Below are positions 26,657 through 35,374 of a stretch of DNA of 64,000 bases, piece by piece. The stretch is from Thioalkalicoccus limnaeus. GTDB lineage: Bacteria > Pseudomonadota > Gammaproteobacteria > Chromatiales > Chromatiaceae. The position numbers were made by a program, and so were the translations under genes. The notes under the pieces are model-generated. The model saw only the letters and a program-made list of their open reading frames with translations. It was not told where the DNA came from and did not search any database. The number at the start of each line of letters is the position of its first letter. Positions within the stretch are counted from its first letter, which is position 1. The stretch spans positions 41,945-105,944 of the forward strand of contig NZ_JBDKXB010000011.1 of assembly GCF_041197575.1 (NCBI RefSeq), read 5' to 3'.

Positions 26657-27466
26657 TCACCGATAGAGGATCAACTCCAGCACCGCCTTGCTGCCGAAGT
26701 AGGCGAGGATCAGCATCACGAAACCGCTCAAGGTCCAGATGATCGCGGTCCGACCACGCCATCCATAGCGATAACGGCCTAGCAGCAGCGCACCGAAGAC
26801 GACCCAGGCGAGCGTCGACAGGACCGTCTTGTGAACCAGGTGCTGCGCGAACATGTTCTCGAGGAAAGCGAAACCGCTCAACAGCGACAACGTGAGCAGG
26901 ATGAAGCCGGCACCGATCATCTCGAATAGCAGGCTCTCCATCGTTTGCAGCGGCGGCAGCGCACGAACGAAGCCCCCCGGCTGGCGGCTGTGAAGATGAT
27001 GGTCCTGCACTGCCAGCAGGATCGCTTGCACGCTGGCCAGCGTCAAAAGGCTGTACGCCAGCATCGAGAAGAGCACGTGCAGCTTCAGCGCCCAGCCAGC
27101 CGTCTGCTGCATCAGGCTGATGGATGGGTAGGCGAGTTCGAGCGCGACCGTGATTGCGGCCAGCGGCAGGAGCACGATGCCCAGATTCTCGACGGGCTTG
27201 CTCAGGCTCGAGACCATCAAGAGCGTGACGACGGTCCAGGAGGTCAGCGACAGCGCATTGAAGAACGCGAGGTTCAATCCCGGAACGCGGAAGATGGTGT
27301 CGAACAGCACCCAGCCATGCAGCAAGACGCCGGCGAACCCGAGGGTCAGCGCCAGGTTGCGGTTCGGCACTCGCTCCTGATCGCGGCGGAAAAGCCGCAG
27401 CGTGACGAGGGCCGCGCTCGCGACGTAGAACAGGACAACAGCCAAGGCGAGATAGGTCTTGATCAT
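26657..27466 (-). CDS. CcsA/YpjD-type cytochrome c assembly family membrane protein
   Basis: A 269-residue inner-membrane protein with about eight hydrophobic segments. It includes WALKLHVLFSMLAYSLLTLA with a conserved His, and a second His in FAQHLVHKTVLSTLAWVVF, as in the haem-handling CcsA/CcmC superfamily. It lacks a clear WWD tryptophan-rich motif, which fits the YpjD (CorE-like) branch. Genes of this type commonly neighbour ffh in proteobacteria, and here it is divergent from it. The role is uncertain: proposed cytochrome assembly or metal-related function. Confidence 0.82.
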   Translation of the reverse strand: MIKTYLALAVVLFYVASAALVTLRLFRRDQERVPNRNLALTLGFAGVLLHGWVLFDTIFRVPGLNLAFFNALSLTSWTVVTLLMVSSLSKPVENLGIVLLPLAAITVALELAYPSISLMQQTAGWALKLHVLFSMLAYSLLTLASVQAILLAVQDHHLHSRQPGGFVRALPPLQTMESLLFEMIGAGFILLTLSLLSGFAFLENMFAQHLVHKTVLSTLAWVVFGALLLGRYRYGWRGRTAIIWTLSGFVMLILAYFGSKAVLELILYR

Positions 27467-27768
27467 GGCATGGAATCATCGCACAAAGGCCAGACCGAGA
27501 AAACGGCCAGTTCCAATCGCTTCGGTATGCCGGCCGAACTTTGCCGATACTCGTCGCGCGTGGCTTCTTGGGTAAGCGAGCTTCGTCGATCGAGCCCGCG
27601 AGCAAGGCGCGATGACCAGTATAGGCTGGCTCGGTTGCGAGGAGACGCAGCACTGGTATCGCGTGCGAGGTTCGTGCATCGCGGCGGAAAATCCATGTGC
27701 GACACGTATATAATCACGGCTTTGCGGCGCCGGCTCGGGATCGCGCGCGTTTGGCTCTGAGGTAAGAC
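27467..27768. other. Divergent spacer between ccsA-like gene and ffh
   Basis: This 302-base region contains a perfect TATAAT at 27709-27714, 54 bases upstream of ffh, but no good -35 element at the usual distance. No RNA gene, riboswitch or coding frame is recognised. It probably holds promoters for both flanking genes. Confidence 0.4.
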
Positions 27769-29160
27769 ATGTTCGAGAATCTCCAGGATCGTTTCGGCAG
27801 CGTGTTGCACAATCTTCGCGGTCAGGCGCGGCTGACCGAGGACAACATCAAGGACACGTTGCGCGATGTTCGCATGGCGTTGCTGGAGGCCGATGTCGCG
27901 TTGCCGGTGGTCCGTCGGTTCATCGATGAGGTTCGGGAGAAGGCCTTGGGCGAGGCCGTCGTCAAGAGCCTGACCCCTGGTCAAGTCCTGATCAAGATCG
28001 TCAACGACGAATTGATCAAGCTGATGGGGGACGCGAACGCCGGGCTCGACTTGTCGGTGCCGGCGCCGGCCGTCGTGCTGATGGCGGGACTCCAGGGTTC
28101 GGGCAAGACGACTAGCGTCGCGAAGCTGGCCCGCCTGCTCAAGGAGCGGCACAAGAAATCGGTGATGGTCGTCAGCTGCGACGTCTACCGCCCCGCCGCC
28201 ATCGACCAGTTGCGCACCGTCGCCACCGAGGTCGGCGCCGACGTCTTCCCCAGCCGTCCCGATCAGGCCCCGATCGAGATCGCGCGCCACGCGCTCGAAG
28301 CCGCTCGCAAGGGTTACAAAGACGTCCTGATCGTCGATACCGCAGGCCGGTTGCACGTCGATGTCGACATGATGAACGAGATCAAGGCGCTGCATACGGC
28401 GGTCGAGCCGGTCGAGACCCTGTTCGTCGTCGATGCGATGACGGGTCAGGACGCGGCGAATACGGCCAAGGCCTTCGGCGATGCGCTGCCGCTGACCGGT
28501 GTCATCCTGACGAAGACCGATGGCGATGCCCGGGGCGGCGCGGCGCTGTCGATTCGTCAGATCACCGGTAAACCGATCAAGTTCCTGGGCACCGGGGAGA
28601 AGACCACGGCCCTCGAACCCTTTTACCCGGAGCGCGTGGCCTCGCGGATCCTGGGCATGGGCGATGTCGTATCCTTGGTCGAGGAGGTCCAGGCCAAGGT
28701 CGACCGCGACAAGGCCGAGCGGTTGGTCAAGAAGCTCAACAAGGGCAAGGGGTTCGATCTCTCGGATTTCAAAGAACAGATCGAGCAGATGACGAAGCTC
28801 GGCGGCATGGCCGGGATGATGGACAAACTGCCAGGCATGGACAAGTTGCCGCCACATCTCAAGGATCAGGTCAACGACCGCGAATTGGTCAAGCTGCTCG
28901 CGATCATCAACTCGATGACGCCGCAGGAGCGCGCCCACCCGGCGATCGTCAAAGGGTCGCGAAAGCGACGCATCGCGCGGGGTTCCGGCACCCAGGTCCA
29001 AGACATCAACAAACTGCTCAAGCAGTTCGTGACGATGCAGAAGATGATGAAGAAGATGAAGGGTGGTGGCATGGCCAACATGATGCGCGGCCTGCAGGGT
29101 CGGTTTCCAGGGCTTCTCCCGGGCGGTGGCTTGCCGCCCGGTGGTGGCTTTCGCCTGTGA
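27769..29160 (+). CDS. ffh: Signal recognition particle protein Ffh
   Basis: Ffh binds 4.5S RNA and hydrophobic signal sequences and delivers ribosomes to FtsY. It has 463 residues. The N domain (1-90) is followed by the G domain with GLQGSGKTTSVAKLA, DTAGRLHVD and TKTDGDARGGAAL. The methionine-rich M domain spans about 325-440 (MAGMMDKLPGMDKLPP, KMMKKMKGGGMANMM) and includes RIARGSGTQVQDIN for RNA contact. The Gly/Pro-rich tail is normal. It stands alone here; rpsP does not follow. Confidence 0.97.
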   Translation: MFENLQDRFGSVLHNLRGQARLTEDNIKDTLRDVRMALLEADVALPVVRRFIDEVREKALGEAVVKSLTPGQVLIKIVNDELIKLMGDANAGLDLSVPAPAVVLMAGLQGSGKTTSVAKLARLLKERHKKSVMVVSCDVYRPAAIDQLRTVATEVGADVFPSRPDQAPIEIARHALEAARKGYKDVLIVDTAGRLHVDVDMMNEIKALHTAVEPVETLFVVDAMTGQDAANTAKAFGDALPLTGVILTKTDGDARGGAALSIRQITGKPIKFLGTGEKTTALEPFYPERVASRILGMGDVVSLVEEVQAKVDRDKAERLVKKLNKGKGFDLSDFKEQIEQMTKLGGMAGMMDKLPGMDKLPPHLKDQVNDRELVKLLAIINSMTPQERAHPAIVKGSRKRRIARGSGTQVQDINKLLKQFVTMQKMMKKMKGGGMANMMRGLQGRFPGLLPGGGLPPGGGFRL

Positions 29161-29274
29161 CGCGTCGATTCGACCCCGACCCCGCCATCGGTTCGTCAGG
29201 CACGCCCGACCCGCGATCGAGGCCACTCGGTCATGTGCCGAACGCGCATGAACAGCGCCCACCCGTATCCCGCA

Positions 29275-30159
29275 TCAGGCGCAATGCAGCGGCACCATCT
29301 GCGGTCGGCGCTGCTGCAGCTTCATGAAGTCGTCGCGGAAGGTCTTGAGCCGGTCGGCGAATCGCTCCCGTTGCGCCGGACTCAAGGTGGCATCGAGGCG
29401 GAGGAAGAGCTCGGCGACGCCGGTGCGGATGCCGGCGGCGGCCTGCTGCAGCTCCGCCGGCGCATCGCGGTATTCGACGAGCCAGTGGTGCAAGAACCGT
29501 CGTATCTCGTCCTCGCCGGCGCCGCCTTGCATCAAGCGAAGTAGCTCTCGTTGTTTGGTGGTGCGGTAGGGTTCCCACAGGCCACTGGTGTCCGGGATCC
29601 GGGCGGTCACATCGGCGACGATTCGGCGTTGCTCAGCGCTGAGCGGGCCGATCCACCAAGCCGCCGACTCGGCATAACGTTCCGCCCGCTTGTCGGCGCT
29701 GCGCTCGGTACGCTGACGGTCGCGTTCCGCTTTCGCCGCATCTTCGCGGAACCGCTCGTCCAGCTGACGAACCTGGCGCGGAGATGCGTTGGCGAAGAGC
29801 GGCGTGGCCAAATCGACCGCCAGCAGCGAGTGGCGACCGTAGATCTCCTCGAACCGATCGAACAGACAGTCGACGGTGGCTTCGGTCAGGCCATCGCGGA
29901 CCCCGCGCCACGCCATGTCGAAGAACGCGGCGAGATACGGCAGTTCCTCGTTCCGATGCTGGTTCAGCGTCTCGTTCAGCGTCGGCCGCCAACCCGCGAG
30001 CTGCACGCTGTCGAGCGCCAGATACCCATTGGCGTAGCGTTCGATGAAGAAATCGGCGGTGTTGTAGGCCAGTTGAACGCGCGTGCAACCGGCCGCGAGG
30101 ATCAAGGTCAAGACAGCAGCGACAATAAAGAGTCGGCTTCGTCGTAAGACAGCGTGCAT
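29275..30159 (-). CDS. DUF6279-type lipoprotein
   Basis: A 294-residue protein with a lipoprotein signal (RLFIVAAVLTLILAAGC, lipobox LAAGC). The mature part is almost entirely helical, with VQLAYNTADFFIERY right after the Cys and repeated charged helices later. This matches the DUF6279 family of proteobacterial lipoproteins of unknown function. An upstream TTG at 30192 adds 11 residues before the signal and is not preferred. It probably sits in the outer membrane, because the residue after the Cys is not Asp. Confidence 0.78.
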   Translation of the reverse strand: MHAVLRRSRLFIVAAVLTLILAAGCTRVQLAYNTADFFIERYANGYLALDSVQLAGWRPTLNETLNQHRNEELPYLAAFFDMAWRGVRDGLTEATVDCLFDRFEEIYGRHSLLAVDLATPLFANASPRQVRQLDERFREDAAKAERDRQRTERSADKRAERYAESAAWWIGPLSAEQRRIVADVTARIPDTSGLWEPYRTTKQRELLRLMQGGAGEDEIRRFLHHWLVEYRDAPAELQQAAAGIRTGVAELFLRLDATLSPAQRERFADRLKTFRDDFMKLQQRRPQMVPLHCA

Positions 30160-30312
30160 GCATCTGTTCCATAGTCGATCAATGTAGACCAAGGGCCTCG
30201 CGACAGCGTCACGCTGGCCGGGTATCGCTCATAGAGACCAGTCCGGGGTCGAAAAGTTGACCGGGGATCACGGCCCGATCCTCGAGCCTGGATCGCGACG
30301 CTCCGTATCTCG

Positions 30313-30930
30313 TCAATCAGCGACTCGACAACCCCGGCGGCACCAAATCAGGGTGAGGTTGTTGACCGGCATCGGTTCGCTGCGCACGAAATCGAGCCCA
30401 TGGCGATCCGCCAGCGCTTGCAAGTCGCCGAGATCGCGCAGACCCATCCGCGGATCCTGGCTCTTCAGCCAGGCATCGAAGCGACGATTGCTGTCGCTCG
30501 TGTACCGGCCGCTCTCGTTGAAAGGACCATAGAGCGCGAAGTAGCCACCCGGCGCCAGTACGGCCCCGACGCCGCGAACCATCGCCGCCACGGCCTCGAC
30601 GGTCATGATGTGCGCGGTATTGGCGCTGAAGACGGCATCGAAGGAGTCGCCCGGCCAAGTCCCTAGCACATCGAGGGCCAGCGGAGACGGCAGATTCGGG
30701 CGCGTGGCCTCGTCGAGCCAGGCATGCAATCCTGGCAACTGATCGGGCAGCTCGCTCGCCTGCCAAATCAGGTGCGGCATCGCGGCACTGAAGTAGATGG
30801 CGTGTTGGCCGGTGCCGCTCCCGATCTCGAGCAGGCGCCGCGCCTGACTGAACAAGGGCTGGATCACGGCCAGGATCGGTTCCTTGTTTTCGTCGCTCGC
30901 GGCGCTGTAGGGTTTGGCGCAGGCAGACAT
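30313..30930 (-). CDS. DUF938 SAM-dependent methyltransferase
   Basis: A 205-residue class I methyltransferase-like protein. LLEIGSGTGQHAIYFS is the SAM-binding loop, SANTAHIMTVEAV follows, and LAPGGYFALYGPF is the post-I motif. PYSAASDENKEPIL at the N-terminus is characteristic of DUF938. The substrate is unknown. It is separated from the upstream and downstream leftward genes by about 150 bases each and may be transcribed alone. Confidence 0.82.
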   Translation of the reverse strand: MSACAKPYSAASDENKEPILAVIQPLFSQARRLLEIGSGTGQHAIYFSAAMPHLIWQASELPDQLPGLHAWLDEATRPNLPSPLALDVLGTWPGDSFDAVFSANTAHIMTVEAVAAMVRGVGAVLAPGGYFALYGPFNESGRYTSDSNRRFDAWLKSQDPRMGLRDLGDLQALADRHGLDFVRSEPMPVNNLTLIWCRRGCRVAD

Positions 30931-31096
30931 CGCGGCCTCCGACTGGGCAAGTCATCAGTCAGGGCTAAATTGGGGTTCCCCTGCGACAGATCCACAGTGG
31001 TGCCGAGTCTTTGCCCTCGGTGACCGCCGTCGCCGCAACCTGTACCTCAGGATCCTCGTGTGCTGATCGCGAGGCGGCCCGTCCCCGCCCGAGTCG

Positions 31097-31780
31097 CTAC
31101 AGCACCGGACCGACCGCGACGCCGAGCAGCAACACGGCCGAGGCTGCGGCCGTGATCAGGATGTTGTCGTCGATCGCGCCGAACTCGTAGCGCTCGACGA
31201 GGGTCGCGACCAGCGCGGCGAGCAGGCCCCATTCGGGGATGCCTGGATCGGCCAGGCCGCCGATGATCCAGCCCATCGGCGCGCAGACGAGGAACATGAA
31301 GACGTTACCGATCGGGCTCTTCGAGCGTTTGCGCACCACCAGGTTGCGCGCGATGCCGGTGACGCCATCGCCGAAGGCCATGAATAGGGCCGGCAGGATC
31401 GCAAGCCATGGATTGCCGAGCAGCCACCAGAGCAAGGACACCGACGCGAGCCAACTGAGCGCGAACTTGACATCGTTGCGGTTGTCATCGGTCTGAAACC
31501 AGAACATTCGCAGGCCCGTCGCATGGGCGGCGTAGGTCAACAGGCTGAACAGGATGCCGGCGACCAACGGAAACCACAAATCCGTGAACACCAAAGGCAC
31601 CATCAGCGAACCGACGCCGCCGGCCGCCATGTGGACGATCTTGCGGTTGTAATAGACGGCCCGGATCGGCTCCATACCCCGCGCGACCATCCGGTCGTAC
31701 GGGATCTTGGTCAGCCACAGAACGGCTAAAACATAGAGACCGAGGCCGGCGGCCCACAGCCACTGGGGATCGAGGTCCAT
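31097..31780 (-). CDS. Polyprenol/phytol kinase-like integral membrane protein
   Basis: A 227-residue inner-membrane protein with about seven hydrophobic segments. NRKIVHMAAGG and MAFGDGVTGIARN match the conserved cytosolic loops of the dolichol kinase / phytol kinase / CDP-diglyceride synthase-like superfamily, where the Asp and His are needed for CTP-dependent kinase activity. In a bacteriochlorophyll-making organism, salvage of phytol or geranylgeraniol is a possible job, but this is inference. An upstream in-frame extension (to 31897) lacks a family match. It follows paaK after 28 bases in the same direction, so the two may be co-transcribed. Confidence 0.68.
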   Translation of the reverse strand: MDLDPQWLWAAGLGLYVLAVLWLTKIPYDRMVARGMEPIRAVYYNRKIVHMAAGGVGSLMVPLVFTDLWFPLVAGILFSLLTYAAHATGLRMFWFQTDDNRNDVKFALSWLASVSLLWWLLGNPWLAILPALFMAFGDGVTGIARNLVVRKRSKSPIGNVFMFLVCAPMGWIIGGLADPGIPEWGLLAALVATLVERYEFGAIDDNILITAAASAVLLLGVAVGPVL

Positions 31781-31808
31781 GCGTTGCGTGCTCCGGTGTT
31801 TGGGGGGG

Positions 31809-33143
31809 TCAACCCTCGTGCAGGCCGCGCCGATCGAGCACCCGCTTCGCCTTGCCGACGAAGCGCTCGATGCTGCGCGGCTCGACGAGCTCGACATGGG
31901 CGCGGATGCCGGCGACCGATTGGATCTCCGACCCGATCCGCTCGCGCAGCGACTGCATTCGATCCATGCGGTCGGAGAAGATCTCCGGATGGATCTCGAC
32001 CTTCACCGTCAGGATGTCGAGTCGTTCCGGGCGGTCGACCTCGATGACGTAGTGGGGCGTCGTGCCCTCGACCCGCAGCAGGGCCTCTTCGATCTGCGAC
32101 GGGAAGACATTGACGCCGCGGATGATCAGCATGTCGTCGGTGCGGCCCGTCACGCGGCTCATCCGCGCCGTCTGGCGCCCGCAGCGACAGGGGGATCGCT
32201 CGATACGGGCGATATCACGGGTGCGATAGCGCACCAGCGGCATCGCCTCGCGCGTCAGCGTCGTGATCACGAGTTCACCGGGCTGGCCTTCCGGCACGGG
32301 TTCCAGGGTCTCGGGATCCAGGCACTCGACGAGGAAGTGGTCTTCCTGCAGGTGCATGCCGGTCCGGGCCGGACACTCGCCACTGACGCCAGGGCCGATG
32401 ACCTCGGACAGTCCGTAGTTGTTGAAGGCCAGGATCCCGAGTTCGGCCTCGATCTGATGGCGCATGTCCTCGGTCCAGGGTTCGCCGCCGAAGTGGCCGT
32501 AGCGGATCGGCAACGAACGCGGATCGATGCCGAGCTCACGGGCCGTGTCGGCGATCGTCAGCGCGTAACTCGGTGTGCAGATCAGGACCTCCGGATCCAG
32601 CTCGCGCATGATGTCGATCTGGCGGCGCGTATTGCCGGACGCGGCCGGGATCACGGCGGCCCCGACCCGTTCGATCCCATAGTGGAGACCGAAGCCGCCG
32701 GTGAACAGGCCGTAACCGAAAGCGACCTGCGCGGTGTGCTCGGGGCGAAGGCCGCCGGCTACCAGGAAGCGCGCGCACAGGTCCGACCAGGTCTTCAGAT
32801 CGCCGGCGGTGTAGGCGACGAAGGTCGGACGCCCGGTCGTGCCGGACGAGCCATGGATCCGCGCGAGCTCGCGCCGCGCAACGGCGAGGAAGCCGAGCGG
32901 TTGGTGGCGGCGGAGATCCTCCTTGGTCGTGATCGGCAGGCGCCTGATGTCGTCGAGCGAGCGGATCCGTTGCGGTGTGATCTCGTGACGTTGGAACTGG
33001 TCACGATAGAAGGGAACCCGGGAGACCCGTTCGACCAAGGCCCGGAGCCGCTCCAGCTGCAGGGCGCGCAGCGCCTCCGGTGGCCGTGTCTCGATCGGAT
33101 CCCAGATACGCCGCTCGGCGAGGAGCTCGGCCTCGGTGGTCAT
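31809..33143 (-). CDS. paaK: Phenylacetate--CoA ligase family protein
   Basis: PaaK activates phenylacetate with ATP and CoA through an acyl-adenylate. The 444 residues have HGSSGTTGRPTFVAYT (phosphate-binding loop), NNYGLSEVIGPG, and LVRYRTRDIARI, then MLIIRGVNVFPSQIEEALL in the mobile C-terminal domain. Length equals that of known PaaK. An ACT-domain gene lies 42 bases upstream, a pairing seen in many anaerobes. The nearby symporter and porin fit uptake of the same class of acid. No ring-opening paa genes are in the window. Confidence 0.92.
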   Translation of the reverse strand: MTTEAELLAERRIWDPIETRPPEALRALQLERLRALVERVSRVPFYRDQFQRHEITPQRIRSLDDIRRLPITTKEDLRRHQPLGFLAVARRELARIHGSSGTTGRPTFVAYTAGDLKTWSDLCARFLVAGGLRPEHTAQVAFGYGLFTGGFGLHYGIERVGAAVIPAASGNTRRQIDIMRELDPEVLICTPSYALTIADTARELGIDPRSLPIRYGHFGGEPWTEDMRHQIEAELGILAFNNYGLSEVIGPGVSGECPARTGMHLQEDHFLVECLDPETLEPVPEGQPGELVITTLTREAMPLVRYRTRDIARIERSPCRCGRQTARMSRVTGRTDDMLIIRGVNVFPSQIEEALLRVEGTTPHYVIEVDRPERLDILTVKVEIHPEIFSDRMDRMQSLRERIGSEIQSVAGIRAHVELVEPRSIERFVGKAKRVLDRRGLHEG

Positions 33144-33185
33144 CGCCAGTCCTCCCGCCGCTGGCGCGCGATCGGCCGCGTGCCC

Positions 33186-33623
33186 TCAGGAGACGAAGCG
33201 AAACAACTCATCGCCATTAACCACCTTGAGGCCTGCGTTTTTCAGGACCTGGATCGCCCGATCCGGATCCTCGAAACGGAAGATCAGCATCGCCTCGTCG
33301 CCGCGTCGCACCGAGAAGGCATACATGTACTCGACATTCAGATCGGCGCCTTCTAGGACCTTCAGGACCTCGGCCAAGCCGCCGGGGCGGTCCTGGACGT
33401 CGACCGCGACGACCTCGGTCAGGCTGACGACCCAGCCGGCCTGCTCGAGGACCCGTTTGGCCTGGTCCCATTCCTGAACGATCAGGCGCAGGATTCCGAA
33501 CTGGGCCGTGTCGGCGAGCGACAGGGTCAAGATATTGATCCCCGCGGCGGCGATCGCCTCGAGCGGCGCCCCGAGGCGGCCGGGACGATTCTCGAGAAAC
33601 AGGGAAAGCTGTTGGAGCTTCAT
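33186..33623 (-). CDS. Tandem ACT-domain protein
   Basis: A 145-residue protein made of two ACT regulatory domains (about 2-70 and 71-143). Each begins with the usual pattern: LSLFLENRPGRLG and VAVDVQDRPGGLAEVL. ACT domains bind amino acids or similar ligands. Proteins of this size are often encoded beside paaK-type ligases and are thought to regulate them or sense an aromatic amino acid. The start at ATG 33623 removes a 69-residue non-homologous extension. It is the first gene before paaK. Confidence 0.82.
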   Translation of the reverse strand: MKLQQLSLFLENRPGRLGAPLEAIAAAGINILTLSLADTAQFGILRLIVQEWDQAKRVLEQAGWVVSLTEVVAVDVQDRPGGLAEVLKVLEGADLNVEYMYAFSVRRGDEAMLIFRFEDPDRAIQVLKNAGLKVVNGDELFRFVS

Positions 33624-33826
33624 GATCGAATCATCTCCTGACGATAAGGAAGGATTCAAAACAGGTCGTGCGATCTGGTCGTCCATCTTCGGGTTGGGCA
33701 GCGTGAAGCCGGCCGTTGTGTCCTCCGCTCGTTGTGGCACCATTTGGCCGAAAACGAGCTCGGCCCCGACCATAGCACGAGCGGGCGTGGGCCGCGACGG
33801 TGGAGCGCCGCGACCCGGCGCATCGG

Positions 33827-35185
33827 TCACCAGGCCAGCATCACCTCGGCGCGGAGGAACAGGCTGTCATCGCGCCGATGGGCGGCGTAATAATCGCCCG
33901 GCGCGAAGTACTCGGCCACCAAGTGGCCCGACAGATGTCGGTTCAATCGGGTCTTGGCCCAAGCGGCCCACAGATGACCGCGGAAGGTTCCGTCCTGGCT
34001 CAGGTTCGCCAACTGAGCGGCGGTTCGCGTCGATTCCTGGTCGGCCCAAAGGGCGTTGTAATCGATTGTGACCTCGGTCGTCGCGTGGGGTTTGATCGCC
34101 CAACCGACATTGAGCCGATGCAGGTTGGTCGCCTCGCCGACCCGAGTCTCGAGCGGCCATTGATAGATCATCAGCTCGCTCCATTGAGGCCAGCGGCCCC
34201 ACAATGGATCGAAGGCCTCGTTGTCGCGGGTGCCGGGCTTGTCCCCGGAGAGATACTCGTACCCCAAATGTAGCCGGTTGGCCAGCGGATCGGCGAAGGC
34301 ATAGGTCGCACGGCCGTTGAACCCGAAGGCCGAGACGTCCCGATCATTGCGGTCACCCCATTGGCCCGCCGCCTCGGCTCGGACTGTCCAGTTCGGCGCA
34401 AGATCGCTGTTCACGCGCGCGCCGATCGTGTTGACGGTGCCGTCGTCCGGTGGTGACGGGAAGGGTGCGCCGTTGTTGACGCGGATATTGCCAGGGGTCC
34501 GGTTCGGGTCATTGCGTTTTTGGATGAAATACAGGTCGAATTGCGACTCCGGGACTAGGGTGTCGTTGCGCAGATAGAGGATCAGGCCCCGCTCGTCCTG
34601 TTCGGTCTGATCCTCGACCTCGCCGTTCAAGGCCTGGGGGAAACGGCCGGTGTCGGCGCTCTGATCCAGGTAGATCAGCTCCACCGTGGTGCCGAGGGAT
34701 TCGGCGCGATAGGTCGCACGGATCGCATCGAAGTAGATGGTTCGGGAGCCGTCGATCGGCGAACCATCCAGCACCAGCCAGCCGTTTCCGAGGATGATGT
34801 CCTGGCGCCCGGCCTTGACCGACAGCGGCGAACCGCCGATCTGCTTGAAGTTCACCAATAGCTGATCGAACAGGATCCCGCCGCTGTACCAGTCGTCGAA
34901 GGCTGCGGGCTGGCCATAGTGACGACCCTCCCACATCAAGCGCGCGCTGGCCTCGAACCAGTCGTTCGGCGCGGCCTGGCCCCACAGACGCGCCCGGTAG
35001 CGCTGGAAATTGCGGTCAGCCGTCGGGCTGTTCGCATTCAGACCGACGTTGTCGATGTAGATCTGGCGCAGCCGCAGATCGGCACCCCAGTCGAGGCCAT
35101 CGCCGGCTGGTTTGGCCGCGACGGAGGTCAGACCGAGCGCCGCGGTCAGCGCCCCGCACAGCATGAAAGGGTACTTAGCGTTCAT
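33827..35185 (-). CDS. Alginate-export-family outer membrane porin-like protein
   Basis: A 452-residue protein with a signal peptide (MNAKYPFMLCGALTAALG, cleavage after SVAA) and a beta-barrel pattern of alternating hydrophobic/aromatic strands. LSVKAGRQDIILGNGWLVLDG and LHLGYEYLSGDKPGTRD are typical of the Alginate_exp family. It ends with an aromatic residue (LAW), as outer-membrane barrels do. It directly follows the symporter and its small partner, overlapping the latter by 11 bases, so it likely carries the same substrate across the outer membrane. Alginate itself is not implied. Confidence 0.8.
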   Translation of the reverse strand: MNAKYPFMLCGALTAALGLTSVAAKPAGDGLDWGADLRLRQIYIDNVGLNANSPTADRNFQRYRARLWGQAAPNDWFEASARLMWEGRHYGQPAAFDDWYSGGILFDQLLVNFKQIGGSPLSVKAGRQDIILGNGWLVLDGSPIDGSRTIYFDAIRATYRAESLGTTVELIYLDQSADTGRFPQALNGEVEDQTEQDERGLILYLRNDTLVPESQFDLYFIQKRNDPNRTPGNIRVNNGAPFPSPPDDGTVNTIGARVNSDLAPNWTVRAEAAGQWGDRNDRDVSAFGFNGRATYAFADPLANRLHLGYEYLSGDKPGTRDNEAFDPLWGRWPQWSELMIYQWPLETRVGEATNLHRLNVGWAIKPHATTEVTIDYNALWADQESTRTAAQLANLSQDGTFRGHLWAAWAKTRLNRHLSGHLVAEYFAPGDYYAAHRRDDSLFLRAEVMLAW

Positions 35186-35345
35186 CTTCGATCCTCTTCT
35201 CTTCCAGTGCCCACACACGATCCTCGACCGTCAATTCGTCCGGGGCCGCGTTGCGGCGGATCAGGCCATAGACCAGGCTGACGGCCGTCATGACGAAGCA
35301 GCCGAGATAGGCGAGCAGGACCCAGGGGTCGTCGATGCCAAACAT
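35175..35345 (-). CDS. Symporter small accessory protein
   Basis: A 56-residue membrane protein. FGIDDPWVLLAYLGCFVMTA gives one N-terminal hydrophobic helix, then a short charged tail ending EEKRIEDER. Small proteins of this type are encoded next to certain sodium:solute symporters. It lies 29 bases after the symporter stop and overlaps the porin gene by 11 bases, so all three are one transcription unit. It may stabilise the symporter. Confidence 0.75.
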   Translation of the reverse strand: MFGIDDPWVLLAYLGCFVMTAVSLVYGLIRRNAAPDELTVEDRVWALEEKRIEDER

Positions 35346-35374
35346 GGATGTTCTCCTGATATCGAGGCGATGAC

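Noticed and set aside
27686..27714. A full sigma-70 promoter for ffh
   Set aside because: TATAAT is perfect but no -35 element lies 16-18 bases upstream, so only a note was made.
27463..29262. A long leftward open frame (about 599 codons) opposite ffh
   Set aside because: It is antisense to a certain gene, has no family motif, and has the low-complexity Arg/Asp/Leu content typical of frames opposite GC-rich genes.
31779..33356. A long rightward open frame opposite paaK
   Set aside because: It is antisense to an intact phenylacetate-CoA ligase and shows no motif.
33733..33750. A TGGCAC sequence resembling a sigma-54 -24 element
   Set aside because: GG and GC are nine bases apart instead of ten, and no rightward gene follows.
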